From assembly GCA_016712625.1 (NCBI GenBank), contig JADJQQ010000017.1:1-27984 (forward strand): a DNA stretch of 27,984 nucleotides. The letters are read 5' to 3'. This stretch comes from Candidatus Competibacteraceae bacterium. GTDB taxonomy: Bacteria; Pseudomonadota; Gammaproteobacteria; Competibacterales; Competibacteraceae. The notes beneath the pieces were generated by a model. That model was not told the origin of the DNA, made no database searches, and was given only the letters and a program-made list of their open reading frames with translations. Made by a program: the position numbers and the translations under genes. This document shows positions 19,435-26,848 of this stretch, in pieces (position 1 is the stretch's first letter; the number at the start of each line of letters is the position of its first letter).

Positions 19435-20731
19435 TCGCGCCCCGCGCCTCTAGTTGGTGGAGTTGGGCCAGAAACGGCTTGGCCTTGTCCGGGTCGGTCA
19501 TGTGCAGATAGGCCACCCAGCCGCGTAGTTGCGCCAGACTTTCGCCGTCCTTGCCGGGCTTGCCATGCAGGCGATTGTGCAAAGCGGCGCGCAGTTGCCG
19601 TAGTTTGACGCGCGGAATGCGCGCCGGGCTATTCCCGGTCGGCGCGGCGTTGACTACCAGACCGGTCACGGTCTGGCGGCGACCGCGACGCAGCACGCGG
19701 GTTTTGTCCGGGTGGGGAATGAAGCCTTCGGCCTTGAGGATGAGATGAACGCCGCGCAGCAGGCGACCCAGCGGCGGCGGTGCGTCTTCGTGCCAGGAAA
19801 AGCTCAGATCGTCGGCGTAACGGGTGTAGCGAAAGCCCAGTTTTTGAGTCAGGCCCGCCAGGCGGCAATCGAGCCGCAGACAGACGGTGTTGCTCAGCGC
19901 CGGGCTGGTCGGCGCGCCTTGCGGCAGGGCGCGCGGCCCGCTGGCGACGTGATAGGGTTTGCCGTCGAGTTCCAGCAATTCGCGTGGCGCTTCGGTGCAC
20001 AGCAGCGCCAGCACGGTGGCGACCTGTTCGCCGTAGCCGCCCTTGCGGAACAAGCCTTTCACCCTCCGCCAGGTGACGGTCGGGTAGAAGTTACGAATAT
20101 CGAGCTTGATGATCTGCCGCGCTCCGGCGTGGACGGCGGCGTTGCTGAAGATGCTGCGGCCCGGTAGAAAGCCGTGCGCCGCGCCGTGCACCGGCAGCCG
20201 TTCGGCGATCTGGCGCAGAATCCAGCGTTGCGCTCGCTTCAGGGTCGGCTTGGGCGCGCTGATAAGGCGTTGGCCGCCGTCGCGCTTGGGAATCGTCCAA
20301 TACTGATAATGACTGCCGGTGTCCACGTCCCGGTGAAACGCCAGCCAGCGCAATTGCGGGATGGTCAGATCAAGCGCCTTTGCCAAAGCCTGTGCGTCCT
20401 TGAGTTCCGGCAGGCCGTTGGTTTCGCGGCGGGCGTCGGGGTCGGGCAGGTCGTAGCGGTCTTGATCGGGCGTGTCGTGATGGAACACATCCGCGCCCAG
20501 ATGCACCAGATGCGCTTTACGGAAGGCGGCCCATGCCTGCTGGCGCAATTGCTTGCGGACGCGGCGTTCTTCCTCGCGGCGGGCTTTGAACTGATGCAAG
20601 GCCGCGCCGCTCAATTTCGCGGGATCAGCGGCTTCGTCTAAGAGACCGAGTTGTCGCAAGCGGGCGACGACCCAGCGTTCGATGTCGCCGACTTGGGCGA
20701 TCTCTTCCCAGGTGGGGGGTGTTTCGCTCAT
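19427..20731 (-). CDS. Retron reverse transcriptase
   Basis: An intact 434-residue RT starting at the ATG at 20731 (MSETPPTWEEIAQVGDIERW). Motifs in order: YWTIPKRDGGQRLISAPK (145-161), GFLPGRSIFSNAAVHAG with the retron-specific NAxxH at 197-201, KLDIRNFYPTV with Asp211, LPQGAPTSPALSN (269-281), the catalytic YADD (305-308), HPDKTRVL (340-347) and VTG (355-357), which in retron RTs contacts the msr. NAxxH plus VTG separates it from group II intron and DGR RTs. The N-terminal ~110 residues before the RT fold are longer than in most retron RTs (about 320 residues in total). The frame stays open upstream to 20833, but that stretch is the a2/msd DNA, so the internal ATG is preferred. The WGR gene overlaps its end. 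Confidence 0.95.
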   Translation of the reverse strand: MSETPPTWEEIAQVGDIERWVVARLRQLGLLDEAADPAKLSGAALHQFKARREEERRVRKQLRQQAWAAFRKAHLVHLGADVFHHDTPDQDRYDLPDPDARRETNGLPELKDAQALAKALDLTIPQLRWLAFHRDVDTGSHYQYWTIPKRDGGQRLISAPKPTLKRAQRWILRQIAERLPVHGAAHGFLPGRSIFSNAAVHAGARQIIKLDIRNFYPTVTWRRVKGLFRKGGYGEQVATVLALLCTEAPRELLELDGKPYHVASGPRALPQGAPTSPALSNTVCLRLDCRLAGLTQKLGFRYTRYADDLSFSWHEDAPPPLGRLLRGVHLILKAEGFIPHPDKTRVLRRGRRQTVTGLVVNAAPTGNSPARIPRVKLRQLRAALHNRLHGKPGKDGESLAQLRGWVAYLHMTDPDKAKPFLAQLHQLEARGANE

Positions 20732-20754
20732 GCCGTAGTCAGACCGAGCGCAAG

Positions 20755-21016
20755 GAATGCTGGAGCGTGAGGACGTAAAACCGCTACTTCTCACCAGGGA
20801 CACGGTAGGCTCACCGGCCCGCCGCCCATGCACGTGCCGGTAGCATGGCGGAAACCGCGGTGGCGTGGTTGGCCCAGCTCCGCCGTGCTACCGGCACGTG
20901 CATGGGCGGAGCGGGCCAAGAACAGCCTACCTTGTGGCGTGTGTGGCGTTGGAATTCCAAGACGGCGCATCGCCGCCCAAATGGCTAATGGAGCAACGCC
21001 TCACGCTCCAGCATTC
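20755..21016 (-). ncRNA. Retron msr-msd RNA
   Basis: This is the template RNA for the adjacent RT, transcribed towards it. Read 5' to 3' on the minus strand there is arm a1 (21016-20999). The msr follows, with a 5-bp hairpin at 20975-20963 (CGGCG-ATG-CGCCG) and a self-complementary 12-mer TTGGAATTCCAA at 20960-20949. The msd (about 20935-20800) is next, and the RNA ends with arm a2 (20772-20755). Arms a1 and a2 are perfect 18-base complements. The msd is one long hairpin. All parts are in canonical retron order, and the RNA ends 24 bases before the RT start codon. The branching G should lie just after a1, but I cannot pick it. Exact RNA ends are inferred. Confidence 0.92.
20755..21016. repeat. 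a1/a2 inverted repeat of the retron RNA
   Basis: Plus-strand bases 20755-20772 (GAATGCTGGAGCGTGAGG) and 20999-21016 (CCTCACGCTCCAGCATTC) are perfect reverse complements over 18 bases, with 226 bases between them. Such a pair enclosing msr and msd is the structural mark of a retron. Long a1/a2 pairing is needed for msDNA synthesis in known retrons. Confidence 0.95.
20804..20931. repeat. msd long hairpin
   Basis: Bases 20822-20845 pair perfectly with 20886-20909 (24 bp, including GCATGCAC-type purine/pyrimidine alternation around CATGCACGTG). Beyond one mismatch, 20847-20852 pairs with 20879-20884, leaving a 26-base loop. Below the stem, after a two-base bulge, 20816-20821 pairs with 20912-20917, and after an internal loop 20804-20811 (GGTAGGCT) pairs with 20924-20931. 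The whole would fold both as RNA and as single-stranded msDNA. Confidence 0.92.
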
Positions 21017-21019
21017 ATT

Positions 21020-21048
21020 ACGCTACGGACTTTTCGCTCCCTTGTCAA
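21020..21048 (-). promoter_or_regulatory. Sigma-70-type promoter for the retron RNA/RT operon
   Basis: On the minus strand a perfect -35 box TTGACA lies at 21048-21043. It is followed after exactly 17 bases by TAGCGT (21025-21020), a weak -10 that keeps TA and the final T. Predicted transcription start is near 21013, which falls at the very start of arm a1, as expected for a retron RNA. The region further upstream (21055-21180) is strikingly AT-rich compared with the rest of the window. Confidence 0.65.
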
Positions 21049-21221
21049 AGTGGTTATCAATGAAAATCGCGATGTTTTGAATCTAAAAAAGATTTAAATG
21101 GAGTTTGGTATATTGCGCGTCATGAATAATTTATTTTTTATAAATAATGGGTTGTCTATTTCTGACGTCCTCCTGACAGAGGGGCTTGATGGAGGTTGCG
21201 CGGACTTATGATCGATGGACA

Positions 21222-21779
21222 TCAGGCCGCGCCAGCCAGCAGATTTCGTTTTAGATCGGCATCGACCGGACGCCGGCCGAGCCAGATTCCGAGTACGGCC
21301 TCATTGAAGCCGGACGCTTGGATCGGTTTTCCCTTGAGTTTGTCGTCGATATAGAAATGGCTCCCGCGATTTGGCAATAGATCGATGCGAAATGTCTGAC
21401 CTTCCCTAATATCTGGTTCGGTTTTGAAAATCTTAACGATTTCTCCAATGTAAGGCAGATAAAAGGCTTCCTGACCGGCCGGAAGATTTTTACGCATGCC
21501 GTTTAATAACGCGGTTCCAAGCATTCCTCCGCCTAACCGACGTTGCGCCACAAAGCGCAATTGCTTCGGGCCGGGCAAGGCGATGGCCTGCTTGGCGTCG
21601 GCGGTGGCTCTACTGAGATAGAACGCCATTTCATAGATGTCCATGCCGAAGCGTTTACGAACGCCCTCGCCGTTGCGAGCCAGTTGAACGTTGTCCAGCA
21701 TGACGCTATCGGGAAAAGAGAAATTTTTCCTTGCTTGGGATTCCGCAAACTTTCGTCTGCCAAATAAGAACTCGAACAC
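21222..21779 (-). CDS. Chalcone-isomerase-like domain protein
   Basis: An intact 185-residue frame. The core reads FPDSVMLDNVQLARNGEGVR, KRFGMDIYEMAFYLSRATAD, PGPKQLRFVAQRRLGGGMLG, FRIDLLPNRGSHFYIDDKLK and AVLGIWLGRRPVDADLKRNL. This matches bacterial chalcone-isomerase-like proteins (Chalcone_3 type), which are usually exported and have no proven chalcone isomerase activity. The usual signal peptide is missing: the N-terminus is MFEFLFGRRKFAESQARKN. Either the start has been lost by a frameshift or the protein is cytoplasmic here. It lies between the WH-SWIM gene (140 bases upstream) and the retron promoter (about 170 bases downstream). A functional link to the retron is unproven. Confidence 0.75.
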   Translation of the reverse strand: MFEFLFGRRKFAESQARKNFSFPDSVMLDNVQLARNGEGVRKRFGMDIYEMAFYLSRATADAKQAIALPGPKQLRFVAQRRLGGGMLGTALLNGMRKNLPAGQEAFYLPYIGEIVKIFKTEPDIREGQTFRIDLLPNRGSHFYIDDKLKGKPIQASGFNEAVLGIWLGRRPVDADLKRNLLAGAA

Positions 21780-21918
21780 TGAGTCATTCCTCGCTTTATT
21801 GAAATCACAACTCCCTTATTCAAATGAAACCTTAATCTGCGCGGTACACCTTGACTTCGGGAAAACTGACGCCTTGGAAATGTGTTGAACTCCTAAAAGT
21901 AACCCAATCTTCAACTCA

Positions 21919-23712
21919 TCAGGCCAGACTGGCGTCGATAAAGCCTTGTTTCGCCAAACCGTCGAGCCGGGAGAAATAGGCGTCGCGGGCCTCCTCGGCG
22001 CGGTTGAACAGCAACCGTTGCTGGCGCAAGGCTTGCGGGTCGTTGCCCCAACGCAGCACGATCTGCCGTTCGTCCAGCGAAATCCGATAGCTCAGCACGC
22101 GCTCACCCTGACGGCGGGTCAGGGTGCGGGTTTCGGCGCGGATCAGCTTGCGACCTTCCGGCGTTTCCCGCGCCTGCTCCAGCGCGGCCTGTTCGCGGGC
22201 GTAGCGCAAGCGCAACGCGATCATGTGCGGGCAGGGGCCTTGCTTCAAACCGGCGCGGCGGAAATCGTGGCAGGTGCAACTGGCTTTCACGGTGCGGCCT
22301 TCCCGATCCAGCGTGAACGAGGTTTGATACTGGCGGTGCGCCCGTCGATCCTGCACCTCGCCGTCGATGGCGGCGCCTTCCAGACCGAGGTCATGAATGC
22401 GGGTCAGTTGCACTTGTTCGGCAATTGCCAGCAGCCGATGGGCTTGTTCCTCGCGGGCGTCGCGATAGCGCAACTGGTCGATATCCAGCGGCTGCGCGGT
22501 CAGCGGCCGATGCTGGAATAAGCCGCTGCCGATGTCGTGAACGACCGTTCTTTTCAGCAATTCGCCCAGCAGCGCCTGGCGGAGGGTCTGACGCGGCTGA
22601 TGGAGCGTTTCGCTCAACGTGTCCAGCGTGCGCGGCTGTTCCGCCAACTGCTTGACCAGCCGTTTGCCGAGCACCTCGTCGGTGTTGCCCGGCGCGAATA
22701 AATCGAAGGTGGCGATTCCGGCCCAGCCGCTGTCGGTCCAGCCGCTCAAGGCCAGCGTCAGGGTGGCCGCCCCCAAATCCAGCACGTGAACGCGGGCAGC
22801 CCCGCGCCCAGCAAATGCACGTCCACCGCCTGGGTATGCGGCAGCAACCGGCCCAGCAAGCTCAGACGTTGCCGTCCCCGCGCGCACCACCTGCGGAACG
22901 CTGCCCTGATACGGCTTGCCGCTGGCGGGCAACACCTGTTCCCACGGCTCCAGCACCAGGCGGGCGGCTGGCCGGGCACCAGTTCATAGCGCAAGGCGCG
23001 CGGCGCGGTTTTAGCCTTGCGCAAGCGCAGGCTCAACAGCACGTTATAAAGATCGACCGGCGCGAGCGAGACGCGCTCGGCGGGCAGGGTCGAGGCCGCC
23101 TGCACCTGCCCGAAGGCCCGCAGCCAGCGATACGGCACCCGCACGGTTTTGGCGTCCCCAGCGGGCGACGGTTGGCCGTGTAGAGCGAGCGGTCGATACG
23201 AGCGGATGCCCGCCAACGCTTCGAGCAAGGGCGGCGTGAAGCGCAGATGCGAGGTCCCCGCCGTGAACGCCTCGGCCTGATACGCCGCGCCCGCTTTCAG
23301 ATGCAGCCGGGCATAGGTGGATTCATCGCGCGAGAAGACTTCGATACTGATGCCATCCGCGCCGACGGTAAATAACGGATCAAGCGGCGCTTCCTGCTGG
23401 GTGGCTTCGCCGTATTTGGCGGCCAGAAACGCTTTTTTGCGCATCCCAAACCGCTTGATTCGCCCGTTTGCCCTGCTTGAGCAGATAAGCCAGATAATCG
23501 GCCCGATCTTGCGCTTGATGGCGCAGATCGCTGCGCAACACCTCGCCCAAGACGAGCGAGCCATCGCGGAACAACTCCGGACGTCGCATCGTCGCCTTAA
23601 TTTCGGCGTCGGGCCGCACGCCGTCCAGGGGCAGGTCGAGCAGCAACGCGCCGCTGTCGCTGGCGGGAGCGGTGAATTCGCGGTAGCGGTGGAGAATTTC
23701 GGCATTTGCCAT
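21919..23712 (-). CDS. Winged-helix plus SWIM zinc-finger protein of the retron locus (WH-SWIM), frameshifted
   Basis: From the ATG at 23712 (MANAEILHRYREFTAPASDS) joined frames give about 598 residues ending at 21919. An N-terminal region of unknown fold is followed by FGMRKKAFLAAKYGEATQQE and a beta-rich middle. The next region, KRLVKQLAEQPRTLDTLSET ... LLGELLKRTVVHDIGSGLFQHRPL, looks like a winged helix. The SWIM finger follows, VKASCTCHDFRRAGLKQGPC-PHMIAL, with CxC...CxH ligands intact. The C-terminal ~100 residues are charged (RRQGERVLSYRISLDERQIVLRWG). Frame changes are needed near 23470, 22977, 22870 and 22795. WH-SWIM together with ARM and RT is the type XIII retron set as I recall it. 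A nucleic-acid-binding role is likely but not shown. Confidence 0.82.
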
Positions 23713-23754
23713 GGTTCGGCGAGCCCTTGCGTAAGAGTCTGCTTAGTGTGCCGT

Positions 23755-23771
23755 TGCACCTTATCAGTGCA
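23755..23771. promoter_or_regulatory. NtrC-like binding site
   Basis: TGCACC-TTATC-AGTGCA differs at one base from the NtrC consensus TGCACC-N5-GGTGCA. It lies about 330 bases upstream of the sigma-54-like promoter of amtB, far but workable for an enhancer, and 43 bases upstream of the WH-SWIM start codon. A chance inverted repeat cannot be excluded. Confidence 0.4.
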
Positions 23772-23790
23772 AAGCACAATCTAGTAGACA

Positions 23791-23810
23791 ATTATAGTGA
23801 TAACGATCAC
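23791..23810 (-). promoter_or_regulatory. Possible WH-SWIM promoter and operator palindrome
   Basis: A perfect minus-strand TATAAT at 23796-23791 sits about 80 bases before the WH-SWIM start, and directly behind it is the palindrome GTGAT-CGTT-ATCAC (23810-23797). No good -35 box is seen at the right distance, which would suit a promoter that needs an activator or is blocked by a repressor at the palindrome. Confidence 0.35.
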
Positions 23811-24103
23811 GTAAGGCTATCAGCTTGCGTTAAAGCTGAATCCTAACTGATATGTCATCGGATGATTGGTCCTACTCATAAGGTATCTGAAGCGTTGTTG
23901 ATGTCTAAAGAGCGCCAGAGCACCACCGCTAAACGGGCATTATTAGCTCATCGTCTCGACAGCTGTCGCTTTGCTTCATCTTCAAAAAGTTCGTGCACGC
24001 TTATAGGGCAACTCAAGACCAAAATGCGCCAAAAAGTGCAAAACGTTAGTTGCATCGATATGTTTTTCTATTCATATAATTGATTTTACTATTTTTATTG
24101 AAC
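23811..24103. other. Intergenic region without a supported gene
   Basis: About 290 bases between the WH-SWIM promoter region and the amtB promoter. One short open frame on the plus strand (23862-24083) has no recognisable protein features, and codon use there is unlike the neighbours. No glnK-like text is visible, although glnK often precedes amtB. It includes an AT-rich end (24058-24103). Confidence 0.5.
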
Positions 24104-24117
24104 GGTCTAAAAATTGC
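24104..24117 (+). promoter_or_regulatory. Sigma-54-like -24/-12 promoter of amtB
   Basis: GG at 24104-24105 and TTGCT around 24114-24118 are spaced with exactly ten bases between GG and GC, as in the TGGCAC-N5-TTGC consensus. The CAC part is poorly kept. It lies about 100 bases before the amtB start, and sigma-54 control of amtB under nitrogen limitation is well established in proteobacteria. Confidence 0.45.
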
Positions 24118-24217
24118 TGTTACGCGCCAACTTCATCCATGCCGAGACTGGCTGTGACCCGGATCAGGGCAAGCCTCCCCGAAACGCTACCCGCAATCTA
24201 ACAAGAGCGCTCCACGC

Positions 24218-25576
24218 ATGAATCAGACTCACTGGCGGTTCGTTCCTCGTCTTTTAATTCCGATTGCATTGGGATTGTTGACGCCCTGCAGTTTTCCTGG
24301 GCGCAGGCCCCGGCTGAACTCAATTTAGGCAACACGGCGTGGGTGCTGACCTCCACGGCGCTGGTGTTGTTCGTGACCTTGCCGGGCCTGTCATTATTTT
24401 ATGGCGGCTTGGTGCAGAACCAAGAACGTGCTGTCGGTGCTGATGCAGTGTTTCGCCATCACCTGCTTGGTCTCGTTGTTGTGGTTTGTGTACGCTTACA
24501 GTCTGGCCTTTTGGAACCGGCAACGCGCTGATCGGAGGCTTGGATAAGCTGTTCATGGCGGGCGTTGGGGCGAAACATCGGCGACCGGCGATATCCCGGA
24601 AACCGTGTTTTTGATGATGCAAATGACCTTCGCCATCATTACGCCCGCCTTGGTGGTCGGTTCACCTTCGCCGAGCGGACTGAAGCTCTTTTCCGCCGTG
24701 CTACGGTTCAGCGGGTTGTGGCTGACTTTTGCGTCTGAGCTGGTGGGCACTGGCGTGGGCGGCGGCTGGCCAGGGTCAATCCGGGCGCGTTGGATTTCCG
24801 CCGGGGTATCGTGTGGCATATCACTGCTTTGGTAGCGGCGCTGGTGGCGGCGCTGGCGATGGGCCGGCGTTTACGGATTTCCGGCACGGCTATGCTGCCG
24901 CATAACATGCGCATTCGCGGCGGTGACCGGCGCGGTGCGCGTTGTGGGTCGGCTGGTTCGGCTTCAACGCCGGCAGCAGCGCTGGCGGCCACCCGGCAAT
25001 GCGGGTACGGCGATGCTGGCGGACGCAACTGGTCCGCTGCCGCCGGGGCTGGCGCCTGGATGATCGCGGAACGATGTGGAAAGTTCGGCAAACCGAGCGC
25101 GCTTTCGGCATCGTGACTGGAATGGTGGCTGGCTCCGGAACCATCACCCCCCGGCTTGGGGCCATGTCGGCCAGCAGGCGCGGTAGGCTTTATCATCGGC
25201 AATGGTTGCGGGGATCGGGTCTGTTTCACGCCACTCAGTATGTCGAAGCGTGCCTGGAAGATCGGGATGATTCCGGGGACCCGTTTCCTTTGCAGGGCGT
25301 CGGGTGAATGCCCGGACACCTTGGCGGCGGGGCGTGTTTGCTTCGCCGGATTTGGGCTTGTTCTGGCGCCAAGGCTTTGCGCCGGCATCAGCGGTATGGG
25401 GCAGCAGTTGGGCGTGCAGTTCATCGCGGTCGTCGCGACGGTCGCTTACACGGCGGCGGTGACTTTTGTCGTTCCTGCTTCGGGTGGAAAGCTGGTCTTT
25501 CGGCGGGCCGAATCGAGTAAAGACGAAATCGGCGGTCTCGACACCGCTTTATATTGAGGAACGGGGCTATGACCTC
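24218..25576 (+). pseudogene. amtB: Ammonium transporter AmtB, many frameshifts
   Basis: The ATG at 24218 starts MNQTHWRFVPRLLIPIALGL. Joined frames then give NTAWVLTSTALVLFVTLPGL and SLFYGGLVQNKNVLSVLMQC. These are followed by ETVFLMMQMTFAIITPALVV, HITALVAALVAALAMG, AMLPHNM, WVGWFGFNAGS, WMIAER..KFGKPSALG, VTGMVAG.GTITP and GVFASPDLGLF, and the reading ends with a TALY..EERGYDL-type C-terminus. These are the transmembrane segments and ammonia-channel blocks of Amt proteins in the right order and at nearly full length (about 450 residues). The frame changes roughly every 100 bases, more than ten times in all. As written it cannot be functional. The end is approximate. It converges with patB. 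Confidence 0.85.
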
Positions 25577-25593
25577 AACGGGAAGGCCAGATC

Positions 25594-26827
25594 TCAAACA
25601 CGGCTTGGTGGACGTAACGCCCTCCAGGAGATTCCGCGGGCGCGTCGCTGCTGCATCTGCTCCAAGCCTTCGGTGAACGTGGTGCGCGGCAGCCGTGGTT
25701 GAGCGTCGACGAAACTCTTCTCCGCCCGGCCCGTTTGCGGGGTTGCCGTTCAGCGCCACTTTCGCGTGGTTGAGAAAAAACGCACGCGGATTGCCGGAAC
25801 GCCCGCGCCAGGTGGGATAATCCAGCCAGAGCAGATAAGTCGCGTCCGGCACGGTGGCGCGGATGCTGGCAGATTGCGAGCGAGTAAAGTCCACTGCGTA
25901 ACCCCTGGTTGGCGGCGAGATAACTGAGCAGCGTTCTCGCAAAATTCAGTCGCTTCTGTGGTGGATAAGCGCCACATGGGTGGCGCGTTGAGGGCGAGAA
26001 ATATTCCGCGTCCGGCACGCCGATGCCGCCGCGCATCGCCTGTTTGAACCGTTGCCGCAGCTTGGGATCTCAGCTTGATGGCGAAGCCTGCGCCCAGACT
26101 CCGCAACAAGTTATAGGTCCTGCTGGGGGCCACTAGGGTAATGCTGCGTTGGGCGATCCCGGGCGAGAGGGTCGCTAACGAAACGTGCCGCCGGCCATCG
26201 AGCAAACAAATCGCAATGGATCCCGTCCGAACAGACCGTCAGATCGTAATGCCCGTGGCAGATTTCAGCCGAGCGGTTCAATTCACGCAACTTCGAACGC
26301 CCGTCCGACCGGATTGTGCGGTGGCAGAGCATGAACACCCGTCAAAAGAGGTGATGGTCGCGCCGAGCGCCGCGTCGTCGAGCGGTAATGCAAGTGCTTG
26401 TCGCGGGCTCTCTTTGGCGGACAACTCGGCGGTCAGCAATTGCCGGTCTTGATGGGAGCGGGGCGGTCAAAAACGGTGGATAAACCGGCGTCTGCGCCAG
26501 CACGGCGTCGCCTGATTCGCCGGCCGCCCGACAGGCGACGTTCAAGCCGCAGACCCTGCCGGGCAAGCAACGGATCTGCCCGGGCGTCACCTTCCCACTC
26601 AAAAGCTCCCGGCCATCCGGGCGCAAATCGTTTCCTGGGTTAATCCTTGCGGGCGCGCCGCAAGCCGAATACTCCCGTGCATCATTCTGCTCGCGCAAGG
26701 CCGGGCCACCGGCTCCGGAGAAAGGAATCGGTATCTGCCAATGACAGCGTTGTGTGCGTTCGCGCCGTAGCGCCGCCGGCTTGAGGCTATCGGTGCCGAT
26801 GCGAGGGGAATGTTCGAAATCGGGCAA
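25594..26827 (-). pseudogene. PatB/MalY-family PLP aminotransferase (cystathionine beta-lyase type), many frameshifts
   Basis: From the ATG at 26827 the text reads MPDFEHSPRIGTDSLK, then in joined frames WLPG.VCGLNVACRA, DAVL.QTPVYPPFLTAP, LFMLCH, HYDLTVCSDGIHCDLL, RRHVSLATLSPGIAQRSITL, VAPSRTYNL, GAGFAI, QAMRGGIGVPD, TYLLWLDY and NPRAFFLNHAKVALNGNPAN, in the order of MalY/PatB enzymes, which cleave C-S bonds of cystathionine or similar amino acids. The expected Schiff-base Lys in A-P-S-K-T-[FY]-N is Arg here (AGG), and S-D-E-I-H is S-D-G-I-H. Frame changes occur about every 100-150 bases. It is not functional as written. The end at 25594 is the best-fitting stop. Confidence 0.8.
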
Positions 26828-26848
26828 TCAGCGCTCCGCTGGTTCAGT

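Noticed and set aside
20732..20833. Upstream extension of the RT frame
   Set aside because: It runs through arm a2 and part of the msd hairpin, so the ATG at 20731 just after a2 is the better start.
20800..20935. Long inverted repeat read as a transcription terminator or MITE
   Set aside because: There is no T-run, and it is nested inside an 18-bp outer repeat directly before a retron RT, which fits an msd far better.
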